64,000 nt of DNA from Adineta ricciae. Taxonomy: Eukaryota; Rotifera; Eurotatoria; Adinetida; Adinetidae. Made by a program: the position numbers and the translations under genes. The first letter of the stretch is position 1; the number at the start of each line of letters is the position of its first letter. Shown piece after piece: positions 32,440 to 44,481 of the stretch. Where the stretch lies: the NCBI GenBank assembly GCA_905250025.1, contig CAJNOJ010000220.1, positions 99,206 through 163,205 of the forward strand. Reading direction: 5' to 3'. A model generated the notes under the pieces. The model worked only from the letters and a program-made list of their open reading frames with translations. It searched no databases and was not told the origin of the DNA.

Positions 32440-33246
32440 TCACGATTCGCAGTTCACTCGATTTCGGAAATTGTAAAGATTGTGACTTTCAGCTTGAAGG
32501 AACTCTTAAGTTTCTTGACTGGATCGAGACTTATTGATCGAATTGGACAAGCATTTTGGGATTATTTTGGTACAAATGAAACGTATAGATGGCCTTTACT
32601 TATGAAATTCAGCAACTCTTCCGACATACTCTTTATCAACATAAAATCGATAAATCCACCTTTTTGATTTCTATTTTTAATCGATAATTCAGTTGATGTT
32701 GTATTTTCCGACTTGGTTCTGAGTGCTCTTTCAACATCGCAGAATAGACCTAAGAACATGGACGGCTTTGGAACGGAAACACGTTCACATGTTTCAATAA
32801 AGAACACTCATGTGATAGATGGCGATGATTGTGTGTCGTTTAAGAACGGCTCGAATTTTATAACAGGTAATAACATAACCTGTATGGGTTCACATGACTT
32901 ATCTGTTGGCAGTCTCAGGTTACAGACTGGATTCCCATACATAGCCAGAAATATCTACGTATCTAATGCGAAAATGATCAATTGTACACCAGCAATTCAT
33001 ATTCAATTCTTTCCAGATGACCCGTCTCGTAGAATAGTGCTTGTAAGCAATGTAACTGACAAAGACGTTACAGTCGATAATTGCTACGAATCAAACCATA
33101 CGGCATGTATGGATTACTCGTTGACTGCCGAACTTACCAAGACAGAGTTTATCAACATCACTGGAAAAACCTCGCTGAAATACAATCCGAAAGTTGCAAA
33201 AATCTATTGTCCCCCATCTGGTACTTGCGATATAACCTTCACATAA
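32440..33246 (+). pseudogene. GH28 polygalacturonase, fungal type, broken
   Basis: GH28 enzymes hydrolyse pectin (alpha-1,4-galacturonan) on a parallel beta-helix. LDFGNCKDCDFQLEGTLKF appears first, then after a deletion and frame change IGQAFWDYFGTNETYRWPLLMKFSNSSDI. A stop follows near 32665, and next comes a long open stretch (32713-33246) with RPKNMDGFGT, HVIDGDDCVSFKNGSN, ITCMGSHDLSVGSL and a C-terminal tail. The family pattern is NTDG, DD and GHG: here NTDG is NMDG, GDDC is intact, and the GHGLS histidine loop reads SHDLS. The signal-peptide end and the middle are lost. Animals rarely have GH28 outside acquired copies in herbivorous arthropods and nematodes; a fungal source is likely. 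Confidence 0.75.
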
Positions 33247-35690
33247 TGGGATGTTCATGCTCCAAGTGGTAATCCATTGGGTATTGCGTGTAATGGTACT
33301 ACGTCTTCGACTTCGAAAGAAAAATTTCTCTACTTCTTCTAATATTATGATACTTTTGTTTTGAATTCGCTTATTTTCAAGATCTTCTCATATCCATTGC
33401 TACCTCTTCTTTTTTGTTTTAGGATAAAGATTCTTTTTACGTTACTAAAAAAGGCTGAATAGAATAATAAATCCGACAATACCTATAACGGAGCCAATAG
33501 CATCCGAGTACGGGGTTGGTCGACCTGGAAATGATCTTATACATGGTTCCAAATTCGAGCTTATTTGATTCTCAGTTTCGTCTACTTTGATAAAACATTT
33601 GTCAAGACGATTAATATAAACAGTTCAAAAATTGTGTGATTGACATTTCATGGGATCATCTATACGTGAAGACAAAAGGATATTCTTGCCTATGCTGCAT
33701 AAGGATGTACCGAAACCGAGATCTTTGTCTGTCTCATCCTGCATAGCAAATAATCGCTTTGGCTTTTATTGTACCATGAACTCTGTAGTCAATCATTTAG
33801 CAATTCTTTTTTTTGAAAGAAATTCTAATGGATATTATTTTTCATTGATCTATTGCCATCATGCGTTACGGCATAGGTGTGGAAATATTCTACAGCACTT
33901 ACGTTATGCAACCATTTGAGATGCATTTATCTTATGACCATAGTCCAGTGGCCGATGATGCTTGCCCTCAAGATTTCTTTTAAGTCGATACACGTTAAAT
34001 ATCAATTCAAACTATTAAAACTCGATATCCAATGGTCATCTTTCGACATTCAGCTGTTATCTATGCCGGAATATTGAAGTATTAACTCACACCAGCGATG
34101 GTTTACGATGCTTTATATGCGATAATGATTGCAACAATCCGAATAATAGGCGAAAAATCAAATCTCCCCCCGATGTAAGTCTGGCGGTGTGATGAAGAAT
34201 TTTTCAGAAGTAAATTGTTGGCAGTAATGATGTACGGCGTTGCTAAACAGATCTATGCAATACATCTACAAAATCAGTCTCATCTAATATTATTATGTTC
34301 TTGATCAGCACTGACGTTCATTAATTCTTTTAAGCTAATCAGAATGATGAAAGCAAGTTTCATATTGATTTTGTTACTTTTTTTGTATTTTATCTTTATC
34401 AATGAAAGGTTATATGCACGTTTTCATCTGAATTATGCTTGTTCGTGCTACAAAGAAGTCGAAACAACAGACTTTTTGCAAATATCCATCTATTGTAGCT
34501 GTTCATGACATTTGTGAATGAGGAAACTTATTCGCCCTCACGTACTCGCAGTGAAATCAAAAATTTTATGCTGTTCATCTGCTATATGATATAAAGATGC
34601 ATGAGAACAATATAAAACGAGATGATGGACGTATTTAGAGTAAAATATCAAGTGCTCTTCAACAATTTTTACTTTCTTTAATCGAAGAGTTTTACACTGA
34701 TAAAAGATCATATTTTCAGAGATTCACTTGTTGGAACACTTGCTCGAACTATTGTTCTTTGCACGGTCGTAGAGCTATTGTTACTACGTGAAGAAGTTCG
34801 ATACTATATTTAATATCTCGATATTTTTTCTTGCATAAATAAAAAAATATTGTAACAGGGCGTTTTATGAACTATCCAACGAAAGAATCGTTATTAGACG
34901 ATAGCATTTGACATCTGACAATTCGTCGTCTTCCATTTTTCCATTTTAATCAATGGAGTGTACGCCTACTTCAATGTATGAAATATCGGGAAGATTTATG
35001 TTTATTTCTTCATATTTATGATGGATCGACATTCATCCATGGCACTTATCTTGATAATGAGATACTTGTTTATCTACCACAACTTCATTGTTTTATATAT
35101 AGTATCTGTTATAAACTCACAACCACACTCTCTTTTGGAAGAAAGGAAGAAGCTAAAGCTCGATAGATCAGAAAAACTAATATCGCATTCAAGTTCTTCG
35201 ACCTCAATTACCCTACGGGCAACCCTTATTAGTCAGCTATTGTACACTATAGATTATTATTTCATCATTGTGTAGAATACATGAACGAACGAACAAACTT
35301 TAGCTTGAATTCTGCGTGGACCCTCCTTCCAGTAGAGAGAATATGGCGCATATTCTATCGTATATTTCGCGCGTCTTTGAGTTCATCTACTATGGCATTC
35401 TTTTTGGCCTCAACCCTCTCCGACGAACATTCTATCTTCAAGGCCCCTTGCGAACAACCAGAAACAAACATACAAACTACTTTTTTTTTATATGACCCTC
35501 TTTCACTCGATGGAACATGAGCAATCACTCCTCTGCGCATAAATGAGTATGCCTTTTTCACGACAAAAAAAAGAAATAGTCTTTTTCGCTGAAGTAATCG
35601 ACCGTGAATATTTTTCGACAACATATTCCGATCGCTGCTGTTTCGTTCTATATACGAATTTTCTTTCCTCTTTCGTTTTCTCTCTCGAAC
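33247..35690. other. 2.4-kb stretch without a recognised gene
   Basis: Several short open frames (33650-33919, 34978-35166, 35281-35520) show no family features. The 23-nt string at 33502-33524 recurs with two mismatches at 38819-38841, which may mark remnants of one repeat family. Confidence 0.35.
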
Positions 35691-35696
35691 AGAAAG

Positions 35697-35704
35697 TATA
35701 TAAG
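35697..35704 (+). promoter_or_regulatory. TATA box (TATATAAG)
   Basis: TATATAAG lies 85 nt before the ATG at 35789 of the secreted-peptide gene. The sequence between is a CA- and TC-rich leader consistent with a 5' UTR. Confidence 0.5.
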
Positions 35705-35788
35705 ACCAAATTTACCAACACAAAATCACAAATATATTTTCCTTCTCAATCGACAATTCTCATTCGGTATTCAGTAAATCGTCTCAAC

Positions 35789-36516
35789 ATGCAAAATCTC
35801 AAAAGCTTAATAGCATGTTTCCTTATACTGATCGTTTTCACAATATGGTGTGAAGCACGTCCATCTGAAGAAAGTTTCGAAGATATGAGCTTCGAAAACA
35901 ATCGCCGAGCTAACTTCGATCACGTTCTTCGAGACGTTGTCAATACGCGTACCTATAAAGTGGCAAATTTAAAATTGGTACCATTTTTCAAAGAAACGTG
36001 GCAAAATTTCTGAAAATAGAAATTTTGAAAACTGAAAACTTCAAAATTTTTAAAATTTTGCATTTTCAAATTCGAAAATCCCGTACGGTTTCTGTAGACT
36101 AAATATGAGCAAAATAGTATGCTTAGATTTAAGAGTCAAGACTTAAAAATATATTGTTTGATTCAAATCAGATAATCAGAAATCTACTCTTTGAACTAAA
36201 TATTTCAAAATGTTCTATGATATACAGACTACTCTGTATCATTCTGAGAGAACTCGAAATCAGAAATCTACTTTTCAATGTAAAATTTGGAAGATTTTTC
36301 TATATAATCCGAGGAAATTTTATAATTTATACAATAAACTGAATGAATAGCAGAAAAGTAGAGGTCAGAAAAGAGGAGGATTAGTGTGCAAGTCAAATGG
36401 TAAGTAAACGAAAACAAAATAGTGAAGTCATTCATAAATTGTGTTAATTTTTCTTTTTTCTTATCGCAGTGTTTAGAGCGAAGATCGCCCAATTTTTCGG
36501 GCATTTGAAAATATAG
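35789..36516 (+). CDS. Small secreted peptide precursor, two exons
   Basis: Exon 1 is 35789-35948. The intron is 35949-36469 (GTACCT donor, long pyrimidine tract, TCGCAG acceptor), and exon 2 is 36470-36516, giving 68 aa in frame. Residues 1-24 form a clear signal peptide (SLIACFLILIVFTIWCEA). A short acidic spacer (PSEESFEDMSFENN) precedes an Arg-Arg pair at about 38-39, and the last 29 residues are a basic amphipathic stretch (ANFDHVLRDVV..., then FRAKIAQFFGHLKI). Signal, acidic pro-part, dibasic site and cationic helix is the layout of neuropeptide or antimicrobial-peptide precursors. Family unknown. The acceptor choice is inferred; an unspliced frame ends at 36013. TTAATAAAAA near 36582 may be the poly(A) signal. 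Confidence 0.5.
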
Positions 36517-37384
36517 TTACATTGATAGATTTCTTTGGTTCTATTTATCGCACATGTCATGGACAATACCACAAGTATGTTTAATAAAAATGAAGATGAG
36601 AAGGAAATAATATTTTGTTGCTGTTGCAGCATTTCATTTCTTTTAGTTTTTTGTGATCACAATGGCAAACTGGAGGAATAACGTTATCGCGTTACATAGG
36701 GGTATCCAAAAGTAGTGGCAGTGACACTTTTTTACTTTATATACGACATCAAGGAATATCTTTTCTAGGTAGTCTGATAGAGAAAAAAATGCTCTATCTT
36801 TCTATACTACTTCATTGTGGTTGAACTAATCTCCTAATATTAAATTATCCACAAAACATATTTCGGCTGGTTACGCACCAGTTCTAAGTTTTGCGTTGCA
36901 GTTTCTGATTCTTTATTAGTTGTATGAATAAATAACGCTCGTCGAGACGGACTCGCATTACTCTCGACTGAAAAGCTTCATATGTAATAATCAATTTGCT
37001 ATTGTTTTCTCATTTCATACAAGAGATAATGTTCTCCAATATGAAGTTTATTTATTTACTTTTCAATGAAATAAAGACAAATTGATGATATAATAAACAA
37101 CTACATGAAAAAAACCAAATAATTTTTGTATTAGTTCTAACTAAATTTCTAAAGAAGTCAAAATATGAATAAAGTATATGCGAGTACGAATAAGAAGCGT
37201 GGAACAAAACATAATAGTTACGGTAAAATGGAAAACAAAATTTGGATTTCGATTACAAAACAACGAACTAATAGAGAAAATGTTTAATTATACAAGACAT
37301 TTGCACAGTTACAAGTGATACAACTGAATCCGATGTGCAAAATGGATGACAAGCAATGGCGATTCGTCTTTTCTATCGAATTTG
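36517..37384. other. AT-rich spacer
   Basis: Contains a putative poly(A) signal for the peptide gene near 36582. No gene seen. Confidence 0.4.
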
Positions 37385-38710
37385 TCAAAACCATTCTGAA
37401 AAACGCATTTGTGTTTCCATATAGAGTTTGTTTAATCTTTGGATCTCGGCAACTTGAGATTTACTGGGTTTGATCTGGAAGACTTTGTAATCAAAGTGTC
37501 GCAAAATAATTAAGCCATTTAAACGTTTCACTCTTGATAATGGTACATAGACTGCAGCGATGTCATCTGTATCCTTTGGTAGTTTCAAATCAATAACGAC
37601 TTTGTTTAAAGTTTGTCCCTGACTTTTGTGAGTTGTAATAGAATAGGTGGGTACAAGAGGCAATGCGCGTCGCTTAATCGATAACATTGTCTTTCTAGTT
37701 GTTTTTGATTGGCTGTTGACGCTCGGAAGAATATCAGAAACGTCTACCTGAAATATTTGTTCCATTATTGGTATTGGAATAAGTTTTGGCTGGAGTTTTT
37801 GAAGATTACATTCAATTTTTTATTCGCTAATTTCGACCAATGCATATATTGGCTTGTGTACATATGTAGTGTTCATTGGAAACGTTGTTGATAGACTGTC
37901 TGTTGAGATTGAATCAGTATCATAAACTAGTTGTCCAAATATTCCATTCATGCCGTTAATTAATCCCAGTTCAATAGCAATATTTTGTGTAAGAATAACT
38001 AGCATTCCAGGAACTAACGGTAACAATCTCGATAACTGTTCAGTCTTACTATCTGATAATTCCAATAATTTTAAGAAGTGCGGGCTCTTCCACAGGCTTG
38101 CCTTCACAAAAGTCCTGAGCAATACATACCATTGGATCGCAACCTGTTTGTATTGCATTATGAATTCCCGACCTGTGATTCAGTTGCGTACATATTTCAT
38201 TTCTAAACACAAGCATGGGAGCCTAAAACAAAAAAAAGTATAGAAAAAATGTTTATTTAGAACAGAGAAATATATCTTACTTGATTCCATGCTGGTTCAT
38301 GAAGAGATACTGATGACTGTCTGACAACGCGCGTCAGTAATAATTCATTATCTTCATAACTATATTGACCTTGATGAAGTCGTTCAAGTAACTGATGATA
38401 TCGTGTGTCTTCTGTTCGCATCTGTTGAGCAAGTTTGACCACAGAACTAATTTGTAGAACTAACGAACGTACCATACGTTGTTGGATTTCTTTCTGTTTT
38501 CCGATGAAAAGTCGGTGTGTAGTGAGGCATCGTACACAAGCCGATACTGTAAATAATCACCAAAGAATATAACGTTTATACCACCGAATGGAATTTGCGG
38601 ATCGACATGTTTGGTGGCACAAAGAATTCGATTGAGTTTGCCGAGTAGAATCAAACCAGCCAGACTCATTTCATCAATCAAGAGATATTCTACAAGCGTC
38701 GATTCTTTTT
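37385..38710 (-). pseudogene. Helitron/Pif1-type helicase C-terminal remnant
   Basis: Read on the minus strand, the order is: the Walker B region LIDEMSLAG..LLGKLNRIL with GGINVIFFGDYLQY; then, in another frame, VVKLAQQMRTED..YHQLLERLHQGQ; after a plausible intron (GTAAGATATA...TTTTAG, about 38221-38279) APMLVFRNEICTQLN; then HFLKLLELSDSKTEQLSRLLPLVPGMLVILTQNIA; and finally PLVPTYSITTHKSQGQTL..VVIDL, the Pif1 C-terminal motif. This is the second half of a Helitron or free-standing Pif1-like helicase. At least two frameshifts (near 38465 and 38090) and a stop near 37800 make it dead. The N-terminal half and the Walker A motif are missing to the right of 38710. No Helitron CTRR hairpin was found. 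Confidence 0.75.
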
Positions 38711-39259
38711 CAAGTTTTAAGTTATGATGGTCTTTTGGTTACCTGTCGCACCCGTTGAAATTCGTTATTGGGATACTATAGGATCTTATGCTGAATCCGA
38801 AAGGATCCGTCACCAGGAATCCGAGTATGGGATTGGTCGACTCGGGATGTTCAATCTATACAACGCATACCAACTCACAGGCGATGCTCACTCCGCTCAT
38901 CCTCGACTATGGCTCATCAGATGAGTAAAAACTGAATCATGTTAGAATGCCAATCATTTGTTTCAAATGGTATAGAGAATCTTGAAGGACAATGCTCTAC
39001 TGCTCGCGCACCATATTCAAGAACGCTTTTCCAGCTGTACTTCTCTTTCACAAACTGAAATCGATTACATTGGCATGTGAATATCATGATTCTAACAAAT
39101 CAAAATGTGTCTTGTCTGGATGACAGAACAAAAGATTGGAATAGCACACATCAAACAATATTTCAGAAGTAATTCATATGGTCATAAGTGAAAACTGGGG
39201 ACACGAACATATGTCATTTTATTTTCTAACTCAAGTAAGCAACATGAAAATCACACGCT
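38711..39259. other. Spacer, repeat remnant
   Basis: No gene seen. It includes the 38819-38841 string shared with 33502-33524. The left end is where the helicase remnant stops abruptly. Confidence 0.35.
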
Positions 39260-42200
39260 TCAGTCACTATTTATAGGTACAATACGTCGATGTCTCTTGA
39301 TTTGCTCACGAATCTTCCAATACATCTGCAGACTGCCCCAAATAACGATAAGCAACTCTTCAGTCAATCCACCATATAAACCAAGAATCGTAGTCAGTAT
39401 GTGCACAAAATCATTGCTTTCGACATATGTGTATTTACAGTTCGATGGTGCACATATCGAGTAATAACTCGAATAATTAGACGAATTCTGCCATAACTCG
39501 ATGAACAACTCATCGATCAGAGTACCGATCGGTGTTGATGAGATTGGTGTGAAACGACTTGGAATCGATTGATTTAAGGGCGACGGAACAAATGAACTGT
39601 TGACAAATTTAGCTAATCTCTTCAAGCATTCTGAACTATAAAGACATTCGAGGGTTGAAAGTCGAAGGCCATGAACAGGTAAACATCCGACAACGAAACC
39701 TACAAGCAAGAAGAAGTTGAATTCTATTCTTCAACAATATTTTACCGGCGAATGTTGCTTGGTTGTTCATATTCTGCAGCTTTGACCTTGTACATGTTGA
39801 GGAAATCTCACATAAACAGAACTGGCCACTTTCATTTACTGAAACTGGACTTGTCGAGAAAGAGTGTAATGTTCCAACAAGTGTTGTTACTAGATTCCAA
39901 TTTGTCGAGAGAAAATTTTGAAATTGATTAGCATGAAGCATGTCATTGATATATTGATGTGTTCGCCGAAAATCACGAGGCGTTTCTCGTATAAAACTGC
40001 TCACAATCGAATGAATTTGATCATCGAATGAGTGTCGTGATAATGGCTCGAGAGTGACGAGTTCTCGAGTCGATAATGTTCGTATTCTTTCCTCAACGGT
40101 GCTGTTTGCAAGAGAACATAATGCTGCCAACAGCCGAAATTGTGTACTCAACACTTTATCGTCAACGGGGCTGAAATATGAATGGGCTCTTTTATTCCCC
40201 CAAAGAATATCCAAGAAGCGAAATGAAACAAAGTCACTTGAACAGATTTGATGATATTCACTTGCCTTGATTGAGAGAAATTTGGAAAATGAAACTGCAG
40301 TTTGTGAACATGGACAAGAAAGCTTTGATGAATACTTCCGTTGAAGAGATTCAAAGGTTGATTCGGATGGAAATGGAATTGTGAGCGAATACACTGATAC
40401 ATTGAAGGCAAGAACGTTGATAACAATGAGAAGGATGATGATGAAGAAAATGACAAAAACACGAGTAGCGAAACACTGTCGTTCGATCAACAAAATATCA
40501 GCAGGTGTTATTGTTGGAGGATCTGATGAGGGATGAAAGCGTCGTTTGTCATACAAGTTGAATGTCTGCGCATAATGTTTGCACTTTGCATATTTTTGAA
40601 GAATATTTCGATGCGAGATCCATACATTCAATATGACTTTTCTTCGAATGTCATTAGGATGTCGATGACAGCAACGATTGACTTTTCGACATAGTTTGAC
40701 AATGAACGGAATGAGTATCGTAAGAGTAAGGGAAAGACCGTCGATGATGCCAAATATTGTTGCAATAATAAACACACGATTAAAACGCTGTTCAAAAGTA
40801 TAAGTACATGTGTGTGGTGCACATTGCTGATAGAATGCGGTGAAGTTAGTTTCGATGATCCACTTTTCGATGAATAGCTGTGAGACGATGTCTTCTAGTT
40901 TGGTCTTAGGTGGAAAACGAGTGTTACGCATTGGATCGAGTGGAGTGACGTTAGTGAAACGCGAATCGTTTTTATGAGCTGTGAAGTTAAACGAACGCCA
41001 TTCGATGAGCATTTGAATGCATGATGAGTTGTAGAAGCACTCGAGTGTTGATAGAAGAAGAGAGTCAATAGATAAACAACTTTGAACTAAACCAGGTATA
41101 GTCTGATTTGGCCTATTCTCCGAGATTTTACATTCGGACGCGGTACAGTAAAAACCTTGTGAACGACTACAATGAAAATTTTGTCCACATGAACAGTTAT
41201 AATCGTAGTCATCGTTTGGCACAGAACCGTATACTACAGTACTGCTGTTATTGTATCGCATGATTCTAGAATTTGTGCCACCAAATACCATAAATTGGTT
41301 CAGCTGAATGGATACACGAACCAGTTGAAATATTGTTATAAATGAGTCAAGAGTCTACAATAATTAAAAATCTTTCTCCATCCTCGATTCAAATTTGCAA
41401 ATTTATCATGATTTGCTTCCGTCATTGTCGTATGAATCGTGAATATAAACTATGTATATTATCTGAGTACTTGCGCTTGCACAAACCTAATCTATGCTAG
41501 AGTATGTCGTTTCGTGAAGGCAAGCAGTAAGCTCAACTGTCGAGTGCTCTCCTTCAGAGAATCGTCTTTTCTATCTCGGAATAACACGCAATATTATCAA
41601 AGTTTTATTACCTGTTGTTGTAATTGAAGAATTAGAATGGATGTTTGAATATCGAATGTATCTCTTGACACAACATGTGCATTGATGAATTGCGTTTCAT
41701 TGAACACGCGTAGTTGATTTCTTACTGTTTCATTCGACAATCCACATAATGACTGAAGTATACGAAATAGCCTTGAACCTTCAATTCGAAAATCCAACGA
41801 AAATAAGGAATGAATAGTCGTATTAAAATATGACAGCCAAGCATTGTCGTCGACAAACTGGCTCGAACATACTTGATGATATTCGACTTCGAGATGAATA
41901 ATCGAAAGATAAGACATAGACAGATGACTACACGGACAGATCAATGTTCTGCCATATTCCGCATACAATCGTTCATATTCGATTAAACTTGGCTCATATA
42001 CAGTGATACTTCGCATCTGAACTGATATCGAAGTATAGAAGACTAACGCGATGATTCCAATGATATACGAGATGATGTAAAGTCGTGTTGAATACAATCC
42101 ATCTATTTCATCAGACAACAATGGAAACAGATTCAATGTCTTCAGTTTTGTTTCCATTTTCTGTACAAGACATGCAAGATACCGCTTTGCATCTATTTCA

Positions 42201-43566
42201 TCTAATGTAAACATGTAAAGTAAAAAATAGATATTGGTATGAAAAGAAATAGCTCACTTTGTTGAACAGGTATTTCATTTTTGTCCACTGTCTTAGAAAT
42301 GCATCGACACGTTTGAACACGTCGAATAAGTTTGACAATGAGTGGAGCAGAAAACTTCAACACCATCTTCAAGCCACCGAAAATACCAATAAGTTTGACA
42401 ATGACATAAAGAATATTGAATCGTTGATCATATGAATATGTGCATGAGTGAGGAGAACAACTTTGAAAATAAGCCGTGAAATTGTTGATTTGGTTCCATG
42501 ATTCGATGAAGAGTTGATCGAGAAGATGCTCGACTGTGGCATTTTGTTGGAAACGAGAGTGAGCAGAGAGCCGAGAGACGAAGACTAATGCAGGGAGGTA
42601 CTCTTGAATTCGAGCGATGCATGACTGATTGAAGAAACATTGAAGAGTTGATTGAAGTAATGAGTTGTATGGCAGACAACCAACTTTTAGACCAGGTATG
42701 TTAAAGAGTCTGATTGGATTCTGCACAGCCGTCGTTGTATTTACAGTTGCATTAGACGATACTAACTTTCTGATTGTAGCTTGTGCAGTGCAATCAGCAG
42801 ATCGATAACAATTACAGTTCGCATTCGAAGAAGAATAAGAATACGAACCGTAGGTTAAATGATTACCATCCGAATGTTTAATGTAAAAGTTTGTCTTCAA
42901 TCCCGAGTGAATTGCATTGTAGAACACGTTCAACCAAAGAAAATCGCTGGTATGTTTTAGATTGGCAATATTTGTTGTTTTTAGTTGTTCTACAAGATGA
43001 TTCATCTGAACATTGAATGTTTCATTTGACACAACTTCTGAAGTAGTGAAATGCTGTGAGAAGAATTCACTGAAAGAATCATCAATCATTTGTCGAACTG
43101 TCTGACAAAGTAAAGCAAGAATTTGAAAATGAGATGTTGCCATTGTTCGATAATCAGTGGTGCGATGCTGACTCACATTCACAGAAGATAATAATGGAAT
43201 AAATGACTGATTAACTAATTGACTTGTACAAATGGGATGATACTGAGGATTGAGCAAGAGGAACTGATCATGTCGAACAGATGTGTGTGAACATGGGCAT
43301 GAGAGTGTGCTTGGATACTGTTGAAACAGTTGCGTGAAAGTGGATTCCGAGGGAGACTGAATAGTCACCGAATGAGTTTGAACACTAAGAATGATATAAA
43401 CTATAATAAGAAGCAGAAGGAGGAATAACAGAATGAGGAATATTCGTGTCGACAATAATTGATCAATGAGTGGTGAATCACTTTCGTCACAATAGATGTT
43501 TAGTTTTAGAACACAGTTGTGTAATCGTTTGATTCTACTTGTCGAGCTTTTAGTGATTACTTTCAT
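39260..43566 (-). CDS. Three-module two-span Cys-rich protein (1315 aa), member 4
   Basis: Exons are complement(42258-43566), complement(41612-42201), complement(39746-41354) and complement(39260-39699). Introns are 56, 257 and 46 nt, all GT-AG. The summed length (3948 nt) is divisible by three, and each junction keeps a sensible frame. The protein contains three consecutive copies of the module found singly at 27031-31729. Each has a first span, LxCPCS (LSCPCSHTSV, LICPCSHLSM, LSCPCSQTAV), a HxICSS-type cysteine motif, a LECFYxxSC-type motif, CxPxxCTY(S/T)(Y/F) and a second span with GxxxGL. Six spans are therefore expected, with three ectodomains on one face and short basic linkers. A channel or receptor is possible by topology only. 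Confidence 0.75.
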
Positions 43567-44025
43567 TATTCAGAAATATAACATAGTGGATTGTTGTAGC
43601 CGAGTCTCTATCGTCACAATTGAGAAATTATTTCCATAACAGATGTGCAAATTTATTAGCAGATAAAAATGTTGCGCAGGTGACAAAATACTTAATGTAT
43701 TTAGGATATACAGAATACATGGAAAGAATGTTGACTACTGATAAATACAAATCTAACGTGTATGCTCATAAAATCATAGTTAGAAAAAAGTTTTGATAAA
43801 AGCTAATGTTGATTTCCATAGAATGTGCATTTCTTTATAGAGAAAAAAAGCACCGTTCTAATTTGCACATATTTGTCCTCAAATAAACAAGATTTCCCTT
43901 GAAATTTTATTGGTCTCTTCTTATCGACTTCGGTAAAGTAACACTTATGACAAATGAATGCATCGATAAAAAACTAAATTCTAAGTTGAATCACCGTAAC
44001 AATCAGAAATGAATGACAGAGTGTA
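43567..44025. other. Spacer, no gene seen
   Basis: AT-rich upstream region of the three-module gene. It ends at the target-site duplication of the hAT element. Confidence 0.4.
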
Positions 44026-44033
44026 TTGGTGTA
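44026..44033. repeat. 8-bp target-site duplication, left (TTGGTGTA)
   Basis: TTGGTGTA directly precedes the left terminal repeat and recurs exactly at 47680-47687 after the right one. An 8-bp duplication is the hAT hallmark. Confidence 0.95.
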
Positions 44034-44049
44034 CAGGCTTCGTAGTCGT

Positions 44050-44131
44050 CCTATATTTCCTATATTTGAAAAAACCTGCCTATAAATCCTATTTATCGAT
44101 GAATTTTCCTATATTTCCTATATATTAGAAA
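44050..44131 (+). repeat. Left subterminal repeats of the hAT element (TCCTATAT)
   Basis: Several TCCTATA(T/A) units lie within about 80 bp of the left end. They are matched by five or six units on the same strand at 47580-47656. Subterminal repeats in hAT elements are transposase binding sites. Confidence 0.75.
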
Positions 44132-44481
44132 AATTGAAGATGCTTTCAGAGAAGCAACATATTTCAATCAACAAACATACGTCGAGAAAAATTCACGATC
44201 AAGAAAACGAACAGTAACTAGTGACAGTTTGTCTGTTTCACGTTGTTCGTTTCTTTTCGTCGACATACATATCCATCTTATTCGTTTTTCGTCATACCAA
44301 TCATAGTAACTATGATGACTAATCAAAGAGGCTTTGTGTTCTACTTTCTTCATACTTAACTTGATGTAAAACTGCATCACTTGATTTTTTCTATATCGAT
44401 AATTTATTGTCACTGATTACCTTTCTCAACTCGTTTATTTTGTTCAAATTCGCAATTTTGTGCATCGAAAGATATAAATTT

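Noticed and set aside
35281-35721. Short open frames upstream of the peptide gene
   Set aside because: They overlap on both strands, cross the TATA box region and have no recognisable features.
37385-38710. Complete Helitron
   Set aside because: Only the C-terminal half of the helicase is present. No Rep domain, 5'-TC end or 3' hairpin-CTRR was found.
27031-43566. DEG/ENaC or P2X channel assignment for the two-span family
   Set aside because: Topology fits, but no family motif such as the degenerin pore GxS or the P2X N-terminal TxK was seen.
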